Shown here piece by piece: positions 32,552 to 39,464 of a stretch of 64,000 nt of DNA. Position 1 is the stretch's first letter. Each line of letters starts with the position of its first letter. Under the pieces are notes generated by a model. That model was not told the DNA's origin. It was given only the letters and a program-made list of their open reading frames with translations, and searched no databases. Made by a program: the position numbers and the translations under genes. This DNA comes from an uncultured Lachnospiraceae bacterium. GTDB taxonomy: Bacteria > Bacillota > Clostridia > Lachnospirales > Lachnospiraceae. The stretch spans positions 20,639 through 84,638 of the forward strand of contig CAJTPO010000007.1 of NCBI GenBank assembly GCA_910578115.1. Reading direction: 5' to 3'.

Positions 32552-33871
32552 ATGAAGAAAGTAGTGAAATTTGGCGGCAGTTCTTTGGCCAGTGCGGAGC
32601 AGTTTAAGAAGGTAGGAGACATCATACGGGCTGATAAGGAGCGTAAATTTGTGGTTCCTTCCGCACCGGGGAAAAGGAATGTCGAAGATACGAAGGTAAC
32701 AGATATGCTGTATGCCTGTTATGATCTGGCAGAGGCAGGTAAGGATTTTAAGGCGCAGATGAAGGCGATCAAAGACCGGTACCAGGAGATTATCGACGGA
32801 TTGGAATTAAAGCTTTCTCTGGAGGAAGAGTTTAAGATTATTGAGAAGAATTTCAAGAATAAGTCGGGCAGCAATTATGCGGCTTCCCGTGGAGAATACT
32901 TAAATGGCATCATAATGGCAGAGTATCTTGGTTTTACATTTGTGGACGCTGCCGAGGTCATCTTTTTTGATGAAAATGGCGAGTGTAATGCGGAAATAAC
33001 CAATGAGAAAATGAGAGAAAGACTGGAAAAGCTTGATGCGGCGGTGATTCCCGGCTTTTACGGCGCGTATGCGGATGGTACGGTGAAGACTTTTTCCAGA
33101 GGAGGGTCTGATATCACCGGTTCGATCGTTGCACGGGCGATCAAGGCGAATGTGTATGAGAACTGGACGGATGTGTCGGGATTTCTGATTGCCGATCCAC
33201 GTATTATCTTTAAACCTGAAGGGATCGAGACGATCACATACAAGGAACTGCGTGAGCTGGCCTATATGGGTGCTTCGGTGCTGCATGAGGACGCTATCTT
33301 TCCGGTCAGGCGTGAAGGGATTCCGATCAACATTCGCAATACGAATGCTCCGGATGATAACGGTACATGGATCGTGGAGAGTACCTGCCAGAAATCGAAG
33401 TACGTAATCACGGGTATTGCCGGCAAGAAAGGGTTCTGTGCCGTGAATATTGATAAAGATATGATGAATTCGGAGATTGGCTTTGGGCGTAAGGTGCTGC
33501 AGGCTTTTGAGGAGAACGGAATTTCCTTTGAGCATGTACCGTCTGGTATCGATACGATGACAGTGTTTGTACACCAGGATGAATTTATGCATAAGGAGCA
33601 GAGAGTCGTGTCGGCGATTCACAGACTTGCCGATCCGGACCGCATTGATATTGAAGGGGATTTTGCATTGATCGCTGTCGTAGGACGGGGGATGAAGTCC
33701 ACCAGAGGAACGGCCGGCAGGATATTTTCTGCTCTGGCACACGCTAATGTCAATGTCAAAATGATAGACCAGGGATCCAGTGAGCTGAATATTATCATCG
33801 GCGTGTCGAACGCTGATTTTGAGACTGCGATCAAGGCGATCTATGATATTTTTGTTCTGATGCAGATTTAG
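32552..33871 (+). CDS. lysC: Aspartate kinase
   Basis: A 439-residue aspartokinase, the first step to lysine, threonine and methionine. The kinase domain starts VVKFGGSSLASAEQF and contains FSRGGSDITGSIVA near 183-196 and VSGFLIADPRI near 208. Two ACT domains occupy about 300-439, with GFGRKVLQAFEENGIS and AHANVNVKMIDQGSSELNI. GAGGAGCAGG precedes the ATG. No lysine riboswitch is visible upstream. Confidence 0.96.
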   Translation: MKKVVKFGGSSLASAEQFKKVGDIIRADKERKFVVPSAPGKRNVEDTKVTDMLYACYDLAEAGKDFKAQMKAIKDRYQEIIDGLELKLSLEEEFKIIEKNFKNKSGSNYAASRGEYLNGIIMAEYLGFTFVDAAEVIFFDENGECNAEITNEKMRERLEKLDAAVIPGFYGAYADGTVKTFSRGGSDITGSIVARAIKANVYENWTDVSGFLIADPRIIFKPEGIETITYKELRELAYMGASVLHEDAIFPVRREGIPINIRNTNAPDDNGTWIVESTCQKSKYVITGIAGKKGFCAVNIDKDMMNSEIGFGRKVLQAFEENGISFEHVPSGIDTMTVFVHQDEFMHKEQRVVSAIHRLADPDRIDIEGDFALIAVVGRGMKSTRGTAGRIFSALAHANVNVKMIDQGSSELNIIIGVSNADFETAIKAIYDIFVLMQI

Positions 33872-33895
33872 CGTGAGAAGAACTTCTAATCACTC

Positions 33896-34068
33896 GCAGC
33901 AAAGGCTGCTTCGCGAAGAAATTCCAGATTTGCTCCGCAAATCATTCTCTCAGACAAGCCTGCTTGTTTTGGGATTTGAGATTCCGCGAAGCGGAATCAT
34001 GGGGTTAGATTAAAAATCAAAGACTTTCAGCTTTCTATTTAAGCAGTATTGCAGGCAGGCTTGCAATA
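33896..34068 (+). repeat. Series of five short hairpins, two with GAA or TCC loops
   Basis: GCAGC-AAAG-GCTGC (33896-33909), GATTTGC-TCC-GCAAATC (33927-33943), ACAAGC-CT-GCTTGT (33954-33967), GATTCCGC-GAA-GCGGAATC (33980-33998) and TATTGCA/TGCAATA (34047-34068). The last is followed by CATGGAGG, resembling the ending of the elements before thrH. Confidence 0.7.
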
Positions 34069-34096
34069 TGCATGGAGGTTAGTGTGAACAGATTGG

Positions 34097-34142
34097 ACAA
34101 AGAGGAGGCGGCATGCGTAATGCATTGCTGTCTCCTCTTTGT
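34097..34142. terminator. Long hairpin, possible terminator
   Basis: ACAAAGAGGAG at 34097-34107 pairs with CTCCTCTTTGT at 34132-34142, with further pairing inside. It lacks a long T-run after the stem. Confidence 0.45.
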
Positions 34143-34276
34143 GTTAAATGATGCACGGCTTCGCGCACGGAACGAAAGCACTGGATATTAAGGCAGGCCG
34201 GATGCACCTGGCAGCAGGTATAAATTAGAACTTATACCATAAAATGGCATAGTCAAACAGGTGGAATTTGGTGGAA

Positions 34277-34305
34277 TTGAATGACAGATTAGGGTAAAAT
34301 AAAAT
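34277..34305 (+). promoter_or_regulatory. Promoter of the alpha/beta hydrolase gene
   Basis: TTGAAT, 17 bases, TAAAAT. Confidence 0.45.
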
Positions 34306-34435
34306 TGCACATGGGTATGGTATATTGTTCTGAAAAATATTCTCGGGATTCTGCACGGTGATTTTGAGGATTGATACCGGAAATGAGCTGTTTCGGTTGT
34401 AAGGGTGTGCAATACATATAAGGAAGCGACAGTCT

Positions 34436-35446
34436 ATGGTCAAAAGAAGCAGGGGAAGAATGAAGAAGATTCTTATAGTGACAGGAGTGACAGTCCTGTT
34501 ATTTATGGTATTGTACTTTGTTTTGGTCTATTTTCTTGTGAGTGCTGCGTTGGTACCTTCTTTTATGGAGAAGCTGCAGTCATTTGAACGGATTACGGAA
34601 GAAAGCTATGCCGCGCAGGTACAGACCTCGGATATTCAGGTGAACCGCCAGCTGGTCTTAAATGAAACCAACAGATGGCTGGAAACCGTGGGAGCACAGA
34701 CGCTTTCAGCAGTGAGCGCGGACGGTTACAGGCTGGTTGCAAAAGAATTTCTTTCACAGGAAGAAAATCATATGTGGGTGCTTATTCTGCATGGATATAC
34801 GGGGTGGAAAGAGGAGATGTATCCTTTTGCATACTGGTATCACAGGGAAGGTTATCATGTTATCGTGCCGGACCTGCGCTGTCAGGGAGAGAGTGAAGGT
34901 GACTTCATCGGAATGGGATGGACCGATCACTTTGACTGTATGCTTTGGATCGATTATATTCTGGCACAGGATCAGAATGCCAGAATCATCATTCATGGAC
35001 AATCCATGGGAGCAGCCACAGCCCTGATGATGACGGGTGAAGAACTGCCGGAAAATATCGTCGCAGTGATTTCGGACTGTGCTTATACGGATGCTTATGC
35101 GATGTTTGGAGAGAAGATTAAAGAATGGTTTGATCTGCCGGCTTTTCCGCTTGTGGATTCGGCCTGTGTCGTACTCAGGCTGCGCGGCGGCTATGACTTG
35201 AAAAAAGCATCGGCGATAGAGGCTGTAGCCAGAAGCAATGTGCCGATCCTGTTTATTCATGGTGAGGATGACGCCATGATCGATGTGCAGATGTCCAGAG
35301 ATCTGTATAAAGCTGCTGCATGTCGAAAGGAGATTCTGATCGTGGAAGGTGCGGGACATGCACAGGCTCAGGATAAAGAACCCGCGGTATATTACAGAAC
35401 GATCAGAGCATTTTTGGATGACTGCGGGATATCGGAAGTTCAGTAG
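34436..35446 (+). CDS. Membrane-anchored alpha/beta hydrolase
   Basis: A 336-residue protein. An N-terminal TM segment (about 10-36) anchors a serine hydrolase domain. The oxyanion region LILHGYTGWK, the nucleophile in IIIHGQSMGAATAL, the acid in FIHGEDDAMI and the His in GAGHAQ complete the triad. YqkD/FrsA-like hydrolases of Firmicutes have this layout; the substrate is unknown. The ATG at 34436 has AAGGAAG nine bases upstream; a second start at 34460 also has a usable site. Confidence 0.88.
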   Translation: MVKRSRGRMKKILIVTGVTVLLFMVLYFVLVYFLVSAALVPSFMEKLQSFERITEESYAAQVQTSDIQVNRQLVLNETNRWLETVGAQTLSAVSADGYRLVAKEFLSQEENHMWVLILHGYTGWKEEMYPFAYWYHREGYHVIVPDLRCQGESEGDFIGMGWTDHFDCMLWIDYILAQDQNARIIIHGQSMGAATALMMTGEELPENIVAVISDCAYTDAYAMFGEKIKEWFDLPAFPLVDSACVVLRLRGGYDLKKASAIEAVARSNVPILFIHGEDDAMIDVQMSRDLYKAAACRKEILIVEGAGHAQAQDKEPAVYYRTIRAFLDDCGISEVQ

Positions 35447-35824
35447 TGATCTGCTGTCAGCTTGTTAATGCGGATTCATTTGATGTAGTGCCGCCTGGAG
35501 ATTTCATTTCAGGCGGATTCGAATATGATGACGCCAAACCGATGCCATTCCGGAGTATTGTGCTGATATGAGCACCGCAGCTGCCAGGATAACCGCAGAA
35601 TTTCACATGGGCGGAACAGGGGCGTTGACGGAAATTCACTTGAACAGTCGAAAAACATGTTTAAGGAAGTTGTGCCTGGCAGTCATTCATGCATTTATAG
35701 ACGCTATCGTACGTATAGCAAATGAAAATTAACAGAAAATAACAGGAAGAATAGCCCAAAAATGAGATAATTTGACGGTGGTAAAAATAATTTGAAAAAA
35801 TAGAGAGTTTTTTGAAAAAATGTG

Positions 35825-35852
35825 TTGACAAATGGAAATAAGCTGTTATAAT
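35825..35852 (+). promoter_or_regulatory. Near-perfect sigma-A promoter
   Basis: TTGACA at 35825-35830, 16 bases, TATAAT at 35847-35852. Both hexamers are perfect. It is 530 bp before the nearest large gene. Confidence 0.8.
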
Positions 35853-35991
35853 TAAATCATAAACAAAATAAATTCAGATAGATACTATAAAGAAAAGGAG
35901 GTACGGTCCACCGAAAACATAACCTATAATCCATTTTAAGGTACAAATGAATAAGGAACCAATGACAAAGTAAAGAAACGTAGTCGAGTAC

Positions 35992-36117
35992 ATGAGAGAA
36001 AGTAACGGATCACAGAAGAGGAAAGAAAAAGCGTTACAGTATATGCATACGAAAGAGGAGTGGAAAGAGTACGAAAGAAGAAAACGGAGGTATAGGCCAT
36101 TGGATAGCGTAGCATAG
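35992..36117 (+). CDS. Possible small basic protein (41 aa)
   Basis: A 41-codon frame, MRESNGSQKRKEKALQYMH at its start and ending RPLDSVA. It is strongly basic and predicted helical. It follows a consensus promoter by 140 bp and is closed by a hairpin that begins at its stop codon. There is no clear Shine-Dalgarno directly before the ATG, so translation is uncertain. The same transcript could instead be a non-coding RNA. Confidence 0.35.
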   Translation: MRESNGSQKRKEKALQYMHTKEEWKEYERRKRRYRPLDSVA

Positions 36118-36155
36118 AAGCGGGTATTAATTCTCAGAGAGTTAGTACCCGCTTC
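36117..36155 (+). terminator. Hairpin after the small ORF
   Basis: GAAGCGGGTA pairs with TACCCGCTTC, with more pairing possible inside (TTAATTCTC against GAGAGTTAG). No T-run follows, so termination is possible but not certain. Confidence 0.5.
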
Positions 36156-36385
36156 GACGTATGTAAAAATTCCATGCGGATATCCAGGTAGGGGATCTGT
36201 AATCAATAGACAGTCAAATATTTGCAGATATCTATGAGAGTGCACATTGAAACAACGGACGTAGAACTGCATGGTCTGATAGCGAAAAATGTAAAATCAA
36301 GTAGAATATTTCTGCGAAATAAGTTATAGTATAGTTGTTGTACGCTTTATCAGATTATAATGAAAGATACAACAGGAGGTCTAAG

Positions 36386-37933
36386 ATGGGAAAGCTGTTT
36401 GGCAGAAGAAAAAGATATTCGGATGAAGAGTATGAAAATGAAGAATTTGATGATGAGCTGGAAGAGGAAGAAGAGATAGAGGAAGAAGATGAAGAGGATG
36501 AAGAAGAGATAGACGACGAAGATGAAGAGGATGAAGAAGAGATAGACGACGAAGATGATGAAGATGAAGAGATAGAGGATGACGAAGAAGATTGGGATGA
36601 AGATGAGCGTCGTGTCTTCAGGCATCGCAGAAGAGTTCGTAATCAGATTATCGCATACGCAGTAGTATTTATTTTACTGGTTGTTATACTTGTCGGATGT
36701 ATTTCAGCAGGAAGAAGCATAGTGGGTGTTGTTAAAGCGAAAAAACAGGCAGAAGAACAGAAGAAGCTGCAGGAGCAGATGGAAGCAGAGCAGGCTGCTA
36801 AAGAAGCACATGATGTAGTGATCGATACACCGGAGACGTTGGAAGAGGAAGTGCCTGAGACGTCGGAGGAAGACTATCTGCGTGAGATTATGGATGGATA
36901 TCTTTCAGAGATGCCGTTGGAGGATAAGATAGCAGGTTTGTTTGTAGTGAGGCCGGAGGCGATTACGGGAGTTTCGACGGTTACGCAGGCAGGAGATGGA
37001 ACGAGGGAAGCGTTGAATACACATGCCGTGGGAGGCCTTGTTTATTTTGAAAAAAATATTCTGAATAAAGAACAGATTACAACAATGTTGAGCAATACGG
37101 TTTCCATGAGCAGATATCCACTCTTTCTGGCTGTGGATGAAGAAGGCGGCAGTGTCAGCCGAGTGGCTGAAAGTGGTATCGATGTGGTTAAAGTCGGTGA
37201 CATGGCGGCGATCGGGGAATCGGGTGATACGACGCAGGCATACGAGGCGGGAACGACCATAGGAGCTTATCTGAAAGAATTGGGATTTAATTTAGATTTT
37301 GCACCGGTGTCAGATGTGGCAGAAAGCGGAAGCGGTGAGTTGGGAGACCGGGTGTTTGGATCTGATGCACAGACGGTGGGAACCATGGTTTCCAGTTTGG
37401 TGGAAGGAATTGAAGGTGTGGGCGTGAGTTCCTGTCTGAAACATTTTCCGGGAATCGGCAGTGTGGAAGGAGATACGCATAACGGGAGAGTAGAGACGGC
37501 CAGGACATTGGAAGAGATGAGAAGTTCGGATTTTCTTTCTTTTAAGGCCGGAATAGAAGCCGGAGCAGATTTTGTAATGGTTAGTCATGTGACGGCAGCG
37601 GCAGTGGATGACAATTCTTTGCCTTCTTCTCTGTCAAAAACGATCGTGACAGATCTTCTTCGGAATGAACTCGGATTTCAGGGTGTGGTCATTACTGATG
37701 CGCTGGATATGAATGCGATTACACAGTATTATACATCGGAAGAAGCAGCAGTAATGGCGATAGAAGCAGGTGCAGATATGCTGCTTATGCCGGAAGATTT
37801 CCAGGCAGCTTATGATGGGCTGCTGGCAGCCGTGCAGGAGGGGACAATTTCCGAAGAGAGGATCAATGAATCTTTGGAGCGCATATATCGGGTGAAATCC
37901 AGGTGGAAAATGATGCAGATGCAGGGAGATTGA
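36386..37933 (+). CDS. NagZ-like GH3 beta-N-acetylhexosaminidase with polyacidic N-terminus
   Basis: A 515-residue type II membrane protein. Residues 13-75 are almost all Glu and Asp, residues 87-108 form one TM segment, a coiled stalk follows (115-165), and the extracellular GH3 domain spans about 168-510. NagZ features are FAPVSDV (305-311), KHFPG (352-356), the Asp363-Thr-His365 acid/base dyad and the nucleophile Asp438 in GVVITDALDM. It would release GlcNAc from muropeptides or similar glycans outside the membrane. AGGAGG precedes the ATG at 36386. The acidic tail would lie in the cytoplasm and is encoded partly by a 33-bp tandem repeat. Confidence 0.92.
   Translation: MGKLFGRRKRYSDEEYENEEFDDELEEEEEIEEEDEEDEEEIDDEDEEDEEEIDDEDDEDEEIEDDEEDWDEDERRVFRHRRRVRNQIIAYAVVFILLVVILVGCISAGRSIVGVVKAKKQAEEQKKLQEQMEAEQAAKEAHDVVIDTPETLEEEVPETSEEDYLREIMDGYLSEMPLEDKIAGLFVVRPEAITGVSTVTQAGDGTREALNTHAVGGLVYFEKNILNKEQITTMLSNTVSMSRYPLFLAVDEEGGSVSRVAESGIDVVKVGDMAAIGESGDTTQAYEAGTTIGAYLKELGFNLDFAPVSDVAESGSGELGDRVFGSDAQTVGTMVSSLVEGIEGVGVSSCLKHFPGIGSVEGDTHNGRVETARTLEEMRSSDFLSFKAGIEAGADFVMVSHVTAAAVDDNSLPSSLSKTIVTDLLRNELGFQGVVITDALDMNAITQYYTSEEAAVMAIEAGADMLLMPEDFQAAYDGLLAAVQEGTISEERINESLERIYRVKSRWKMMQMQGD
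36488..36553 (+). repeat. 33-bp perfect tandem repeat in the acidic tail
   Basis: Two identical 33-bp units at 36488-36520 and 36521-36553, each encoding DEEDEEEIDDE. They are in frame, so copy changes would alter tail length without breaking the gene. Confidence 0.9.
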
Positions 37934-37996
37934 ATTGTGTGAGAAATTAAAAAATTTTCAAAAGATTATTGAATTTTAAAAATTTCAAAAACTTTG

Positions 37997-38025
37997 TTGA
38001 CAAAGTGATACTGATATAGTATAGT
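37997..38025 (+). promoter_or_regulatory. Promoter of tRNA-Gly
   Basis: TTGACA, 17 bases, TATAGT, ending 53 bases before the tRNA. Confidence 0.75.
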
Positions 38026-38078
38026 AATACTTGTCCGAGGGATACATAAGAAATAAGGTAAAGCTGGACAAGTAATAT

Positions 38079-38151
38079 GCGCGAGTGGCTCAGTTGGTGG
38101 AGCACGACCTTGCCAAGGTCGGGGTCGCGGGTTCGAGTCCCGTCTCGCGCT
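38079..38151 (+). tRNA. tRNA-Gly (GCC)
   Basis: A complete cloverleaf: acceptor stem GCGCGAG/CTCGCGC, D arm with GGCTCAGTTGGTGGAGC, anticodon arm CGACC-TTGCCAA-GGTCG with GCC at 38112-38114, and T arm GCGGGTTCGAGTCCCGT. The discriminator base is T and CCA is not encoded. The match to glycine tRNA is strong. Confidence 0.97.
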
Positions 38152-38223
38152 CTTCTTAATGAAGCGGAAATGTTGATATTTACAGCGTTTCCGTTATTTT
38201 TATGTGTCTGCAATTCTGTAGAC

Positions 38224-38246
38224 AGTTGTAGACACTGTCTACAACT
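38224..38246. repeat. 23-bp perfect palindrome downstream of tRNA-Gly
   Basis: AGTTGTAGACA, one central C, TGTCTACAACT. TGTAGACA occurs once more just upstream (38214-38221), so the motif is present three times in 33 bp. It lies between the tRNA and the antitoxin gene and could be the antitoxin operator or an RNA hairpin. Confidence 0.75.
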
Positions 38247-38362
38247 CACATGGGCGGTAACTGTAATAAAAAACATATATGCATGTATTTTATTTTGCAT
38301 TGGTATAGTGTATAATTTTTTTAAGGTTAAAAAGAAAGAAAATGATTATGTGTATGTATTTT

Positions 38363-38590
38363 ATGTGTATGTATTGCAAGTGTAAGACCACGATCGCATC
38401 TTTGACAACGCATGTCGTAAATTATAAAAACTGTATTATCATCATCAAAAATGTGCCCTGCGAAGAATGTGAACAATGTGGTGCAAAATATTATTCAGAT
38501 GAAGCAGCACAACAGGTTGAATCTCTTGTAAATATGGCGAAACAGCTTGTGCAGGAAATCGCAGTCATTGATTATTCTAAAGCTGTGTAG
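38363..38590 (+). CDS. YgiT/MqsA-type zinc-finger antitoxin without its toxin
   Basis: A 75-residue protein with two CxxC pairs: CMYCKC at the start and CEECEQC at about 32-38, then YYSDEAAQQVESLVNMAKQL and a C-terminal EIAVIDYSKAV. This is the zinc-finger domain of MqsA/YgiT-family antitoxins, which are usually preceded by a DUF4258-type toxin. No toxin gene is present: the upstream space holds the palindrome and the tRNA. A 13-bp direct repeat ATGTGTATGTATT (38348-38360 and 38363-38375) duplicates the start region, so translation could begin at 38342, 38363 or 38369. No good ribosome-binding site is seen. Confidence 0.72.
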   Translation: MCMYCKCKTTIASLTTHVVNYKNCIIIIKNVPCEECEQCGAKYYSDEAAQQVESLVNMAKQLVQEIAVIDYSKAV

Positions 38591-38697
38591 CTTGTGCGAA
38601 AGCTCAAACCGGAACTGTCAGCGTTTATCAATGGTGTTTCGCACCGCTGCACGGCGCTGATAGAGATCAGGAGGCATAGTCTAAGATATAAGAGGAG

Positions 38698-38734
38698 AAA
38701 GAGACGGTGAGGAGAGCGGCTGTCTCTTTTCATT
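38698..38734 (+). terminator. Terminator after the antitoxin gene
   Basis: AAAGAGAC at 38698-38705 pairs with GTCTCTTT at 38722-38729, followed by TCATTAT. Confidence 0.65.
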
Positions 38735-38794
38735 ATGGGATCGGAAATATTTGTTTGAAAGTTATACGGAGAAAAAGAAGGGAGCAGTGAGGGT

Positions 38795-39298
38795 ATGCAT
38801 AATGAACTGACGAAGCAGGACATCAAAAAGATGGAAGAGGAGATCGAATACCGTAAGCTGGTGGTACGCAGGGAAGCGCTTGAAGATGTGAAGACAGCCC
38901 GCGCACATGGCGATCTGAGCGAGAACTTTGAATATCATGCGGCAAAGAAAGTGAAAAACCAGAATGAGAGCAGAATCCGTTATCTGGAGAGGATGATCAA
39001 AACAGCGGTGATCGTCTCCGACGAATCGGCGGAAGATGAGGTTGGCATGAATAATACGGTGGAAGTCTATTTTGAGGAGGATGACCTTGTGGAGAAATAT
39101 AAGCTGGTCACTACGGTGCGCGGCAATTCCCTGGAGGGATTGATCAGCACGGAATCACCGCTTGGTAAGGCGTTGCTTGGCCACAAAGCGGGCGACCGGG
39201 TGTATGTAGAAGTGAATCCGGGATTCGGTTATTATGTGGTGATCCGCTCCATAGAGAATACTGTGGATGACGGAAGTGATAAGCTGCGCAGCTTTTGA
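38795..39298 (+). CDS. Transcription elongation factor, GreA/GreB family
   Basis: A 167-residue protein. The N-terminal coiled coil contains the family signature ARAHGDLSENFEYHAAKK (near residues 35-52) with the acidic tip residues Asp and Glu, and the C-terminal FKBP-like domain ends with GDRVYVEVNPG. Gre factors rescue backtracked RNA polymerase by stimulating transcript cleavage. AAGGGAG precedes the ATG. Slightly longer than GreA (158); it may be a second paralogue. Confidence 0.9.
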   Translation: MHNELTKQDIKKMEEEIEYRKLVVRREALEDVKTARAHGDLSENFEYHAAKKVKNQNESRIRYLERMIKTAVIVSDESAEDEVGMNNTVEVYFEEDDLVEKYKLVTTVRGNSLEGLISTESPLGKALLGHKAGDRVYVEVNPGFGYYVVIRSIENTVDDGSDKLRSF

Positions 39299-39464
39299 TG
39301 CCTTATATGTAAACTGAAATTGCTGCAGATGCCTGTGATGCAGGCATAAACAGGACATCCCCTGCATATATCATACAAAGCGGTGACAAGCAGTCCAATC
39401 ATTGCAGCACGGACTGCGGGACTGTTTCGGAAAGCGATTGATGACAGGTGCAGGAGGGAATTGC

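Larger units (their letters stand above)
33872..34435 (+). other. Hairpin-rich intergenic region after lysC
   Basis: 564 bp. It holds a set of short hairpins (33896-34068), a longer hairpin at 34097-34142, and a promoter at 34277-34305. A 35-codon frame (34084-34191) starts with GTG five bases after GGAGG, but its middle lies inside the long hairpin, so I do not call it a gene. Confidence 0.6.
35447..36385 (+). other. Long intergenic region before the NagZ-like gene
   Basis: 939 bp. From left to right: a hairpin CGCCTG/CAGGCG near 35495-35516, an A/T-rich stretch, a strong promoter at 35825-35852, a leader with AAGGAGGT at 35896, a small ORF at 35992-36117, a 10-bp hairpin at 36117-36155, and an A/T-rich stretch with the ribosome-binding site of the next gene. 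A 132-codon open frame on the minus strand is A/T-rich and hydrophobic without a start signal, and I reject it. Confidence 0.6.

Noticed and set aside
35874..36272. Minus-strand hydrophobic frame of 132 codons
   Set aside because: A/T-rich by-product opposite the promoter and small ORF; no start signal and no family pattern.
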